In this document: piece by piece, positions 24,547 through 36,154 of the stretch
Position numbering within the stretch: position 1 is the stretch's first letter
Layout of the letters: each line of letters opens with the position of its first letter
Origin: Conoideocrella luteorostrata
Lineage: Eukaryota > Ascomycota > Sordariomycetes > Hypocreales > Clavicipitaceae
Assembly: GCA_032433595.1 (NCBI GenBank)
Contig: JASWJB010000168.1
Coordinates: forward strand, 1-64,000
Length of the DNA: 64,000 nt
Direction: 5' to 3'
Position numbers and translations under genes: made by a program
Notes under the pieces: generated by a model
What the model saw: only the letters and a program-made list of their open reading frames with translations
The model's database searches: none
What the model was told of the DNA's origin: nothing

Positions 24547-24897
24547 TTATCAATCTGCAATATTGATTTATCAGAGTGGTACAAAATCTACACTTGTCAT
24601 ATCACTATGTGCGATGGCAAACCACATTGCATCAAACCTGAAGCTAATTACGACCCGTCCGAACACATCTCGTAGGCCTTCCACGGAATCCTCTCTCCAA
24701 ATACCAATGGCGACCGACGTACTTTCAAAGGTTTTTGCGTAAACGGCGCAAAGACACTTCACAGCCTATGAAGAAAGTCCAAGATCAGTAACAACGGCCT
24801 TTGTTTTCCATATATTATGCTAGTTTCTTGACTACCATCTCACAAGACAGGCATCCTCAAATCAAAGAGTAGCTCTTTGGGGGAAATTGGGGGTTGT
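24547..24897. other. Convergent spacer between trs33 and malate dehydrogenase
   Basis: A 351-bp tail-to-tail region. One short minus-strand frame (24571-24762) has no recognisable features. Nothing else is seen. Confidence 0.55.
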
Positions 24898-26386
24898 TCA
24901 CTTTTGGGGGGGGTTGTGGGCAAAATTGATGCCCTTAGTGATGTTGCCCTTCAGGCCTTCAACAGCCTTGCCCAGAAGCTCCTTCTCCTTGTCAGTCAGA
25001 TCTTCCAGGGGGTTAGTGGCTTTTTCAGCACCATTGGGCTAGAAATAGATGTCAGAGGACTTTCAAATGACGAGTGGAGGTCTTTGTTTGGAACGGGTGT
25101 AGGACATACCCCAAGTTCAATGGGAACAGAGAAAAAGTCACAGCCAGTTTCCTTAGCAATTTCTTCACCTCCTGGTACACCAGGAAGATACACATAGCTC
25201 GGCTCAACAAGACCCTTCTCGCCTTTAACAGCTCTCAGAAGCTTCTCGGCAAATCTATTCAAGTCACTCAGTAAATTTTATATGCATGATTCCACGGTGC
25301 GGAAAACATACCGAAAGCCCGCGTAAGCCATGGAAAGCGTAGCGGAACCAGCTCCATCTTTGGCCTTTACAACCTCGTCGCCGCCAAACTGGACGCGGTT
25401 GACCAGAGTGTCGTACTTGTCAACGGGGATATTGACAACAGGGGTGGTCTTGCTGAAGAGAGGCACGATTGTCTCACCAGAGTGGCCACCAACAACGGGG
25501 ATGGTAAGCTTTTGAGGCTCCTTTTCACCAGTGATCTCAGCAACGAAAGTTTCGGCTCGTACAATATCGAGGGTAGTGACACCAAAGAGTCGCTGCGCAT
25601 TGAAGACCTTCTTCGCTTTGAGAACCTCGGCAGAGATAGGAACAGTAGAGTTCACAGGGTTAGAAATGACTAAAATAAAGGCATTAGGGGAAACTTCAGC
25701 AGCAGCTTCAATCAATCCCTTGACAATGCCGGCATTGATGTTGAAAAGATCATCACGGGTCATGCCGGGCTTGCCTGCCGGTAGAAGTGGTCAGCAAATA
25801 ATTCAAGTGGTAGCACGGCGACAAGGTGCGGACGCTGAGCCCGAGCAAGGAAAGGGTGATATCGTACGGGGAATTCCGGCAGGAATGACAATGATATCAG
25901 CATCCTTGAATGCGGCTTTGGCGCCGTCGTTGGCAGGCAGATGGCCGCTGACTTTCTTTAATTTGTGGAAACTTTAATTAGTCGAGATGCCCTTTCTCTC
26001 AAGTCCACTCACTCGACATATTTGGCGATCGTTTAAGAGTGTTCTAGAGAGACATACCGCGGTAGAAGATATGTGCGAAAGGTCGGCAGCAACACCTGGG
26101 GTGTTGACAACATCGTAGAGAGCCAGATCGTCAATGAGAGGGCAAGTTTTCAAAAGCAGTGAAAGAGGCTACTCAATTCAGGTATAGTTAGCTCGGAAGG
26201 TCACAAATATGATGCACCAATTAAAACATGTCGAGACTCACTTGACCAATGCCGCCAGAGGCGCCAGCAACGACTTTTCAAAACAATCCATCAGTATAAA
26301 CGTCGGGGAAGTGCATCACGGTACGGCAGGAGGAGCTCTTGGTGATGCGGGGTTGAGGGGCATCAGAACATACCTGCTTTAACCAT
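24898..26386 (-). CDS. NAD-dependent malate dehydrogenase, cytosolic type
   Basis: Seven exons (26374-26386, 26242-26273, 26058-26168, 25868-25955, 25312-25774, 25110-25254, 24898-25038) encode 330 aa. The protein begins [20 protein letters not shown], so the Rossmann loop is at residues 8-14 and there is no mitochondrial presequence. The active-site region [19 protein letters not shown], the catalytic-His block [12 protein letters not shown] and the C-terminus FAHNPPQK are intact. There is no SKL-type peroxisomal signal. It interconverts malate and oxaloacetate with NAD. The first exon is only 13 nt and codon 5 is split by a 100-nt intron. The stop lies right after an eight-C run on the coding strand. 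Numerous introns at the 5' end are typical of filamentous fungi. Confidence 0.93.
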
Positions 26387-27686
26387 AATTGCTGTGAGGG
26401 GTTTTTGGTGGCAACTGGAAGTGAAATGTAGATCTAGGGTTTCCAGGATTGAGTGCAGGTTCAACAGAAAGTACGATGCTTCGCGTTTTTACCAGTTGGA
26501 GAAAAGGTTCCAAGTGTGTGATACGTTGTTGGGATTAAAGAGAAGACGAAAGATCGGGAAGTTTCACGAGGAAATGCCGCGTATCGTCATTACTAAATGG
26601 AGCCTGGAGGTCTGGTAGCACCTGCCGCGGGGTTTCAAGTGCGTAACGATGAGCACTGTGGAGGGGCAAAGAACACCAATGAGAGGGCAGTTGGCGAAGA
26701 ACAGGCAGGGATTTAGCGTGCTGAGCTACCGAGCACCTGCCGTCATGTTCCGACCATAGCTTGTGATGTCGTCTAGAGCGATTCCGAGGCTATTGCCGAG
26801 CTTGTGTATTCGGATGCTTGTGAGTATCCCCGATCCGATTTCGTGAACATGTCTTTCATTATTCGGCTTGAACTGGGCTAGGAAGAGAAAAATGGCCTTG
26901 ACCTTGGCACTTTTTCTTGAGCAATCTCAAATGGTGAAAAGCTTGAAGGAGGGATTCAAGTTTTAATTCAACAAATTTCGCTCCTAGGATAAGAAAGCAT
27001 TAACAGGTATGGCATGGTGGTGATATTCATTTTTAAGGTAGAAAAACCGCGGACCATGAACAATTACTTATTCCAGTAGAAATCTGTTGACGTGGCAAAG
27101 TGAAAATTAAAATAGATAACATAAAAAGGGAAGGAAGAGAAGTGCCTCGAGCTAAGGTTTATCTTATGAACATCTAATAAGCCTAATAGCAACACAGGAA
27201 GATCAGCTACCATAACATTAAACTGTAAACATTTATTCAATTTACAGCGATGAAGTCGGTCAGTAGTGTCTGAATGAAACGTCGAAATCAATATACGCGA
27301 CATTGAGTGTTCCGCAAGTAACCTAATGCGAGTTAACCTCTCGCACAGCGTAGCACTCCTGGTAGATCGGATGGCAGTAACGACATCGGCTTCACGTGTT
27401 CACTGCAGGTAGTTGACGGCTGCAAACTATATAGTAATAACTTTTCCATTTGATTCCTAAACTCAACAGGCATTGGATACTCATGCAGAAAGTCTATGCA
27501 TTCGTTGGCTCAACACCAAAGCTTCAGCTGCTGAATTAAAGGGTCTTGCAGGACATGAGGTTTTCTTTTGATCTCTTAGATTGGTCAACTCTCCGCCTTT
27601 CCGGTACAACTGACATGTTACCACTAGCATTAGCATCGTTCGCTTATATTATCGCGCAGGACGCCTCAGCTGCTCGTTTTCCACGC
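26387..27686. other. Intergenic region upstream of malate dehydrogenase
   Basis: A 1.3-kb region between two minus-strand genes: the promoter of the malate dehydrogenase gene and the 3' end of the eL28 gene. No conserved frame is visible. Confidence 0.55.
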
Positions 27687-28479
27687 TTAGGAAGACTCCT
27701 CGGCCTTCTTTGCCTTGTTTCCTCGGAGCTTGGGCTCAGGGTCAGCCTTGATGGGCTGCTGAGATCGACGAATGGCGGATACACGCTCAACGGCGGCAGA
27801 TCGCAGGTCACTGCGGTAGCCAGACTTAGCAGTCAAATTGGCAACAGCTTTGTAAGTCCTGATTTGTAATACGTGGTCAGCCCAGCTTGATTCAATATCA
27901 CTGTTCTGCCCATTCTGCATTGTGCAGTTTCATTTGACTCACTTTCGGCTACTCTTGTTACCACCGTGGGTGTTCTTGACGAAAGCCTTGGCGGGTTTAG
28001 TGGCATCTGTAGTCTTCTTGCTGATAACAGTAACACCGCCCTTCTCGTTGGGGATGATACCAACGGCCTAAATATGTATATATTAGTAATCATTCTCGCT
28101 TGTAGAGTATTTTTATTCATTCGTTCGCTTGCGAGTGAAGTGTACCTTGTTATTGACGAAACCAGCGTGCTATGTCTCATAATGTCAGCAAAGTGATTCC
28201 CCCAATTTGACATGGCCGATCATTATGTAACTTGTATCTTCCTAAGTGTTCGTACCTTTCGGCTGTTCTTGTTCGTAAGATTTAGGGGGTCGTGGGAGAA
28301 CTGAACGCCTCCATTGCGGTTGCTCTTTGAGAGAAAGCAGTTATTGTTTCCTGTCATCACACAAATTCGTTAGTATACGGTCTCCTGGTCGTCTGATAGC
28401 TAAAAACTTGTGCACAAGACTAACGGACAATCTCCCAAACGAGGTCCGAAGACATATTGGAAAGCGCAGGAGTGGCCAT
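27687..28479 (-). CDS. rpl28: 60S ribosomal protein eL28
   Basis: Five exons (28425-28479, 28256-28350, 28146-28169, 27943-28067, 27687-27858) encode 156 aa. The conserved order is intact: SSDLVWEIVRNNNCFLSKS, GGVQFSHDPLNLTNKNSRK, HAGFVNNK, AVGIIPNEKGG, then GGNKSSRKTYKAVANLTAKS and SAAVERVSAIRRSQ. This is the metazoan/filamentous-fungal eL28 of the large subunit, which budding yeast lacks. Exon 3 is a 24-nt micro-exon that encodes exactly HAGFVNNK. Four introns (74, 86, 78 and 84 nt) occupy about 40% of the gene. An internal ATG (MSSDLVW) is an alternative start eight codons in. Confidence 0.92.
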
Positions 28480-29109
28480 TGTGTCGTTTCGATTGTTTGC
28501 AACGAAGTAACGGGGTATCAGGTCTTCACTTCTCGCGAAATTGACGAGGTATTCTCAAAATGTGGGCTCGCTTAAATGGCGAGTTATGGCTTAGTGCGCT
28601 AGCGTCTTTCTCAGGATTGCCTATTGGCGTTAATTGAATGCGGTGCTGGTCAGAAGGACAACAGCAATATCTCTTGTGGGACCAGTAACAAAACTGGTTG
28701 CATGCAGTTACAGGAGGAGCCTCAGTCAGCAAAGCCGTGGTAAAGGCTGCCGGTTTTAGGATGCCTGTCAACCGCATGGCCAAGGTGAAATGACACCAAA
28801 CAGACACCTACGATCTCTTCAGTACAGAACTAGCTTCCATCTCATCTGCCACCGATCCTTGCATCACCAGTCCTCTGAAATCTTACGGCGCCGTTATGCG
28901 CCTGCCATGCCAAAGTCATAGATTTCTGCGTTATCCAAATAGCGAAGCCCGTCCGCAACATACTTAACCAGTTAGCATACTTTCGTATCCGTCCGCTGTT
29001 TCCTAAGTTGTCCGTCACATCACAACTCAGCGCGACCATTACGTCGCCACTATTAATTCACATCATACTTGAAAGAACCAGCAAACAACATTCTCTACCA
29101 CCTTCAACC
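28480..29109. promoter_or_regulatory. Divergent promoter region, eL28 and DUF2015 genes
   Basis: A 630-bp region between divergent starts. No ORF with family features is present. No CACGTG box is visible here, unlike the uL23 promoter. Confidence 0.5.
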
Positions 29110-29496
29110 ATGGCGTACATTCTCTTCAGCGTTTCTCTCTTGCTCATAGTGGTTGCCACAACACTTTTCTTCACGCGATCCCGCTGGTTGCATCATGTTC
29201 CTGAAATCCATCTGCCTGGCGCTGAATATATTTACTCTCGGTTGCCCGGCAGCTTTGCCGGCGATATCGAGGCTGGCCTCTCAAGCAGTAATTTCGATCT
29301 AACTGGCAACCTGGAATCTGGCGACGAACGCGCCGGACTTGACGGTGCTAGCAAGGCTGAAGTTCTCAAACTCATGAAGCAGAGAAGGATGACTTTTGAC
29401 CAAGCTAGGAAGACCTATATGGAGACCCGATTTAAAGCAAACGGCATCGGACTTGATGGACGACCCAAAGATCCGAAGTTTGTGAGCTTCTCTTGA
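29110..29496 (+). CDS. DUF2015 family small membrane-anchored protein
   Basis: An intronless 128-aa protein. An N-terminal transmembrane helix (about residues 3-22, ILFSVSLLLIVVATTLFF) is followed by RSRW. A short region then contains YIYSRLPGSFAGDIEAGLSS and NFDLTGNLESGDERAGLD, and a basic helix KLMKQRRMTFDQARKTYME. The C-terminus is GRPKDPKFVSFS. This is the fungal DUF2015 layout; function is unknown. The ATG at 29110 sits in a strong context (caaccATGG) and matches the family start. Confidence 0.88.
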   Translation: MAYILFSVSLLLIVVATTLFFTRSRWLHHVPEIHLPGAEYIYSRLPGSFAGDIEAGLSSSNFDLTGNLESGDERAGLDGASKAEVLKLMKQRRMTFDQARKTYMETRFKANGIGLDGRPKDPKFVSFS

Positions 29497-30268
29497 TTCC
29501 ACAATCGTCTGCACGCAAATTGAACCCTACCGATGTTCAAGATCTTTCCCTCGATTATAAGAATGCAAAATACATGCTTTTGTATGCATATTCATTCTGT
29601 TCATCGGCTCTTTTTATATCTTCTATTCTCGGTGTCTTTCTTTAGCCGAAGGCCACTTTGTCGTCTTGCCTGTATTATCTACTTTAGCCATTTGCACAGC
29701 CCTTGCGGAGAATTGTACAGATATAACTTTTTTGCTTCTCTTCTATTAATTGGGCTGCTATCATCTCTCTGCATTTCCACATACTCCATGTGTCTTTCTC
29801 TTTTTCCTCGTGTCTTTTTTTCGCCATGTAATTGTGGTAGTCGCCATTTCGCAGTCACATCAACGTCAACTCAAGCATTTTAGTTCTTGTACACAGGGCG
29901 TTTCAGGGATGCATAGTAAGATCGTATTTATAGGTATCACGACTGCTAGTGTCCGTTTTGACTCCAAGTGATATCATTATAAATTCTAAGCCACGTTTCA
30001 AACGCTCTCGAACCCCTCTGCATTACGTCGAAGATTAAAAAGAAGTCGGAGTAAAAAACAACATAAAAAAATTATATACAAGGATACCTGCCCCTTTCTA
30101 TTCGTTCAGTTTTGTTGAGGTGTTGCATAGCCATGCAGAGGGAGTGAGGGTCTGGCATGTCCAGTCCCAGAAGTATAAAATTGTTTCCGGTTGGCTTTAA
30201 ATGGCTTTCAGCGGCGTAATAACGGCTAAGGCTTCCGGAAAATGTTTCCAGGGCTGAATGACAGCTTC
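29497..30268. other. Convergent spacer between DUF2015 gene and erg3
   Basis: A 772-bp tail-to-tail region, pyrimidine-rich at about 29540-29830 on the plus strand. No gene is called. Confidence 0.55.
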
Positions 30269-31421
30269 CTATTTGATCTTCTTAGTCTCAGCTTGATCAG
30301 GGCCGTAGGTACGTTCGTCGTCGCCTTCTATTTCCTTAACAAACTCGTCCACGGTCTTAGACTCTGTCTTCCACTGCTTTTCTGACATCTTTTTCTCTTT
30401 TTCAAACATCCAGGCTTCAGGCATACGGTAAGTACCCCCAAGCCGATCAAAGGCTGTGAAGAATTGTCCGTAATTGACCTCGAAGCGTGAGTGATGAAGA
30501 GAGTGGCAGGCTGCGCCATTTACGACAGGATTATTTGTCAGGTATTCGCCGTCGTGGATGAGGATAGACCAAAAGTTGACAAACACGAATAGTACAACGT
30601 AGGCGGTTTTTTGAAGAGGGAAAATAAACGGGAAGATATGGTACGGCAACGACTGCGCGAATCCATCCAGGGGATGGAAAGCATGGCTGGCGTACGGTGT
30701 AGGCATGATCCACTTGTGATGAGGCTTGTGTAAGTGCTTGTAGACGAGAGGGTGGTGCAGATATCGATGAATCCAGTAAATACAAAAATCTGTGAAGAGA
30801 AGGAAAAGGGGGAATTGCAAAATGTTATACCACATGCCGGGGCCTTCGTCGGTAGTGTCGTATAAGTTGCCAAAGCCTCGAACTTCAAGCAAGAAAAGAG
30901 GTGCCGTGCAAACAGCCATAAACGGCATCGACTTGTTGGCCTGTTTGATTTCAAGCCAGATCTGATTCTTAATGAATTTAGGGTGATTTAATGTCCGTTT
31001 ATCGAAGATGAGATAGTATGATAGAGTAGCAAATATAAAGTACACGAGAATGCCGAAGATCCTAAGCGAAGAATTAACCATTAGTTTTTAGAAATTAATA
31101 GTAATAACACGGTTGCAAGAGGTATAAAAGCAAGAATAATGATGGCCAGAAAGGTCTAAATGATTACCATGTAATGAAGAAAAGTGTGGCTAGTTGCCGA
31201 TAGGGGTTATCACGAGTCATTGAGCTCACGTATGCAGCCTGGGACGGTTGGATTTGCAAGTATTTCGTGGCAGGCTTCCAAGTCCATGACGAGAATATCG
31301 GCGCTGAAGCATTTGCGGAAGTTTTTTGAGGAAAATCGTAGAGCTCCGGCCGAATCGGATACAGGTACGCATACGCGTAGTCGGCGATGAAGGTGTCGGT
31401 GAGTTCAAGGACGATATCCAT
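30269..31421 (-). CDS. erg3: C-5 sterol desaturase (Erg3)
   Basis: Exons 31168-31421 and 30269-31061 are joined by a 106-nt intron and encode 348 aa. The three diiron histidine boxes of the fatty-acid hydroxylase superfamily are intact: HRYLHH (183-188), HKPHH (196-200) and HSLHH (271-275). Hydrophobic segments flank them. Erg3 introduces the C5-C6 double bond of ergosterol precursors in the ER, using cytochrome b5 and O2. The junction LFFITW/IFGILVYF is in phase (TG/G). The start is the ATG at 31421 (MDIVLELTDTFIADY); the frame is open a few codons upstream but only with a TTG. Confidence 0.93.
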
Positions 31422-34400
31422 GGTGGCGACAAGGCCGTCCAATCGTGATCAATTGCAATTGGTATTTATGACGCAGCAACCTGCTTCAAAAAGAGGCTGC
31501 GAAGTTTGCGAACAAAGGGTTGAGTTGCTTCGCTGCGCTGGTACTTGCAGTGACAGATGTTCAATGTCGACAATATAAAATAGGGCGGCGAACAGTGGGC
31601 GACACCACCAATTTCTATTTCCAGGGACAACAGTGGCACCCCGAAAAAAAACTCGGTCGGTCGGAGTTTATAGTGCTGGTTCGGCGCGAAATAAAACTGG
31701 GCCATTGATGTAAACCACTACTGTCAGGGGGGGGCACAATAAAACAGAGCCGCGGCGAACGGTCACAACGAGACAACGGGTTGGTTAGCCTTGGAAGATG
31801 CTGGCTCGACTGGCATAATACGGTTCAGTGGGAATTCTAATCTAGTTTAATAGGAAATCTTGGTCCGGGAGGAAGTTCCTGTGAAATAGTTGACGGCATT
31901 AAGCGGCGTCCACCGTTCTCCTCGTTAACCGAAGAGCAAATGGCTTTCCCGGAGATTTCGTCTTCCGATTTCCCAATAATGGCATGATCATTAGCGCATG
32001 GTCGGACCTGAGTGTCGCACCAACCACCCGCACCAAAAGGGAGCTATCCGTCATGCGCGCATCTCTGACCAGCCTTTTAAGGGTTTTCAAGAATTCCGCC
32101 TATTAGATCCGTAACATCTCCAATTCCAAAAACATGAATTACTCAGGCGTCAGGCAGATCGAGACTCTCTAGCACACCGTGCATGGCCATATCTACATAT
32201 CACTAATTCCTATGAATAATCCTAGCGCACCTCTAGATGCAGCGTCTTTGAGGCTTTCCCGAGTAAACTATGAGATATCGGAGTGGTAGCTCCAGCGGAG
32301 CCGCTGATTGATAACAGCTGCTTGCTTAGGTACCTACGTCCTTGGATATGCAGTCAACTAGCGTTTGCCTCAGTATCTCACAATTGCGTTTCAATAATAT
32401 TCTTTACAAGTAGAGTCCAGTTCATGAAGTACTTCAGCGAATAGTGCGGAGGTTCCCATTAAGTACACAGGTAACTAAGCAATAGTGCCCTGTGTGGAGT
32501 AGGCTTATTGTGGTGGCAGTTTCTTCCTTTAGTACGTCAGGCGGCTCCTCGTTATCACCCAACTTTACTCCTTACTATTCCTAATTCAATTCAATAATTT
32601 CCTTTTTATTGTATGCAATAATGACGGTCAGTAGGGTCTACTTTAGCAGCCTTCGCAATGATAATCTTTGCTTTATTGTTACCACCTATCTATTTTGTCG
32701 TCTCGACTGAGGAACACTCCCAAATAGATGCAGAAAGACGGGAAAGGTAGGAAGGGATCCGGATGTTCAAGAGCCGCGCTGTACGGAGTACAGGCACGTT
32801 ATATTTGCTGGCTCGAGGTTGACGAAACTGAACGCTTTCACACTATCCATACTACATGCACAATAAATTATAACTATAGCGGAAAATTATCTAGCACATT
32901 TGTTTAAATGGATCACCGACTTAAGTCTGTATTACCTGGGTACTTACGGTCGTTGAACCCAAGAGCCTCAAAGTTCCCACTTAATTAGTCTTATGTGCAT
33001 GTAAGTCAACTGAGAATCATGCACAAGTATCCAATAAGTCGTGATGAGAATGAAGGCTCAGTAGAAGAATATCGAAATGAAGCAACAGCGACCGAGCCGG
33101 AATTTTTCGGTGAATTTAAACTTTTATTATAACAAATCGTCTTAGAACTTCACAGGTGGTCAGCCACCTTGAACCGACACGGCGAACCACAAAATGTAAA
33201 ATTGAGTTGCAGAAGATTGTCTATAATGTTCACTGAAAGATTTAGGATAAATGAAGCGAGACAGATTATGACGATTTGGTACGAAGGTTTTGTGTCTGGG
33301 CGTGATCTTGAATAGAGACTGGGGATCCATTCCTTCGCAGACATTCCACACCGGCAACAACTTGCGATGCGAGATAGAAACAAAAGATATCAGGGGTGCT
33401 TAGTTGTTCTAGCAACCTGGGAGGAAATAACCCAACCTGCAACACTAGGCAATAAGCATGCTGGCATGGTTAGCAACGGCATAGCTAATGGCAGTAGAAT
33501 TAATAATCATTAATGTTAGGAGGAAGATAAAAGGTAGGGCCTAAGAAATCTCACGTCACTGCGTCTCGGCCTTGACTTTACAATAAACTAAACCGTTATT
33601 GCAGCAATGAATGTGATGTTAAGGATATAAACCATAAGATAACGTGGAGTGAAAGCTGCGACTCGCATTGGGACCATGTCATCTCATCGTTCACAGCAAC
33701 ATATTATTTGTATAGACATAATTCCACCATGATAAAAGCGTTACTTTAGGCGATTTTGCAGGTTACTCCAGACATGGTAGGCTTAACCCAAACGGTGACT
33801 GTTAATTCGAAGTTCTGAAATTTATAGGAGTCTAATAGAGGCATGCAGCAGTCTTTATCAGTATAGAATCGGATCTCACCCAGATTGCGTTCCGAGGCTA
33901 ACCACTTTAATTGAATAGTTACTAAGTGAAAGAGTTAGAATCCTTGCAAAGAAGCAAAGGAATCCCAAAGGCAGGATTAAGAAAGCGGTTGAGGAGTGGA
34001 AAGAAACCTAGATTTATAGCACTTTTTCTCCGTTCCATGCACAGCGGCCTTGGCGCGCTATCGAGCCATAGGTAGATTTCTGAGGATTTAGGACTATTTG
34101 TACTCCGTAGAGTACAGCGTACTGCCAGCGTTCTAGAATCATGACACATTCGACGGGTCCATTCCCGGGTACGATAATTCAGTACATAGCAGACTTAGTG
34201 CATTATCTTGTCATCAGCAGATGTCGCTCGTCGTCGAAATTGAGAGGCGCATCAGTTATGACCTTATCGCATCTCTAGATTCTCAAGGTCCTATGTGATA
34301 ATTATGAATGCGAATCATCATCGTTAAGGTAGGAACATGCAACGACCCAACATCTTGGGCATTAACGTCACAATAGTCTAATGTTCGTACGCGCAAATTA

Positions 34401-36154
34401 TGGTGCATTGACATTTAGACTGTCTCAGAGGGCACCAGTCCGACCATGACTGTAATCTACGTTTCGTCTGAAGGTGGCGAGCAAGAGTGTTAAATATCTC
34501 AGCATTGAGCAGGATTAACCGGGAAAGCATAAGCAACCACTTTGAACCGCAACAGCGGTGTTTCGCGAACAGGGATTAGAGGTCCGGGGGAATTGCAAGC
34601 CCAAGTAGCTAGTTCCAGGCAGCCAACCGGCTACATGCAGACCTTCTAATAGAAGGAAGTAACAATCACTGTTGTAGGCACCTGGTTTCGTTTGGATTGA
34701 CTCTTACAGGCCTTCCATGATGCAAGCCGCATGCAGCCAGTTCATCTCTATCACTATCTTAAAGTAATAAACACTGAGTCAATGCTTCCGTAATGCTTCA
34801 CTTTGTTTATTTCAAGTCATAAAGCACTTCGTAACATGGTCACAGTTTGTGAGAACTTTGAACAGACAATGTCATTCTCAGAGGGGAAAAATAAAATACC
34901 GGACCTCGTTATCATAGCAAGATGCGTTGGGGCATTCAGCGTAATTGAATTGCACATGTATTTAAAATACTTACGTATCTCTGTAGCCAAGTAGACCGCC
35001 AGTCTGCATTGACCTTTCGACACCCCTTAAGATCAACTACGTATCTAGTACCTCGCTAGGTATAGAGTCACCACCCGGAGCATTTCCAGACAATTCCGAC
35101 CAGCCTTCACCGAAACCTCACATTCCGGTTTTATGCACTCAACTGTATGCCACATATCGCAACGATAATACTCGGTGGTGTACCAAGTAGTTGTCCTCCT
35201 GCCCCCAGTCGGCTCTGCTCTCGTGGGCCGATGGCGTCTCAAGCCGCAGCTAGATAAGAATATGGACAATCTACATATACGTCTGACTTGATATTACCCC
35301 GTACACTGTACTCCGTACTATGACAAGTAACATCGAGAACCTTGGGTACAACTCTATCGCCGCTCGCCGCCTCAGTCTGATACTTGCAAATAGACTTAGT
35401 AGCCCAACTTAATAATACCTAGGTGGTACTAGTGATAGATTACGCACTCCCTCACCACCACATTCTGACCCGAATTTTTGAGCCCACCCCCCATTGGTGT
35501 TCCTCACTTTCTTCCCGGGCACGCCCCCCTCCACAGTCGAGACACGCCAAACGCTAAGATTGTACGACGAGCCCCTGCTGCGTATCCCCTGCACCCGGTT
35601 ACTCTTGGGTCTCAGCGCCAATGTCCCGTTGTTGCCCACTGCGCTTGCAGCCCGAAGAAACAGAAGCCAGTCTCGCTGGTCTCGCTTCCACGGCTCCACT
35701 AATCCCATCATCCCCAGCGGCTCTTTGCTCCTCCATCACCTTCTTCCCTCTTCACTATTTTTCCTCCCCTTCTCCCTGTCTCCACCACAGCTAAACATCC
35801 CATTCTACCTCGTTTGCTACTGTTGTCATTCATCATCAGCGCGACGTGGGAACAAGTGACGAGAAAGTATATAACCCTTTTGTCAGCAATTTTCGCCTTG
35901 CGACTTGTCCACCATACCTTATTGCGTGAGCTCTGTACTTCAGCGCTTAGCGTTGGTTGGGGCGCGAGACTCCCCCCCCCCCCCCGGCTCCTTCTCCCAA
36001 AAAACTACCTAATCTGTACACTGAGAAAGGGTAGCTGGCAAAGTTCCTACCGCTTCAAAGTCGAGACGATTCGAAATTGATACCCAGGATTAGGACATCG
36101 CTATATACGCACTCAGTCCGCGACCGGGCTGTGAGGTAATTCACATACTCGACC
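31422..36154. other. Gene-poor region and RCO-1 upstream region
   Basis: 4.7 kb without a convincing gene. The erg3 promoter lies at the left end. ACTCCGTA-type motifs occur near 32781, 34101 and 35308. The right end (about 35480-35800) is strongly pyrimidine-rich on the plus strand, which is typical of fungal transcription start regions, and points into the corepressor gene. A run of 14 C is at 35972-35985. Short frames in between look random. Confidence 0.6.
35972..35985 (+). repeat. C14 homopolymer in the RCO-1 leader/promoter
   Basis: Fourteen consecutive C lie about 170 nt upstream of the RCO-1 ATG, downstream of the CT-rich likely start region, so the run may be transcribed as part of the 5' leader. 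Confidence 0.85.

Noticed and set aside
24898..24915. Frameshift in malate dehydrogenase at the C-run
   Set aside because: A recount gives eight C, which places CAA AAG TGA in frame and yields the normal NPPQK end. The gene is intact.
28170..28255. 7-bp inverted repeat (CATAATG/CATTATG) in eL28 intron 2 as a snoRNA
   Set aside because: The enclosed length is too short, and the C box is poor and overlaps the stem; more likely incidental.
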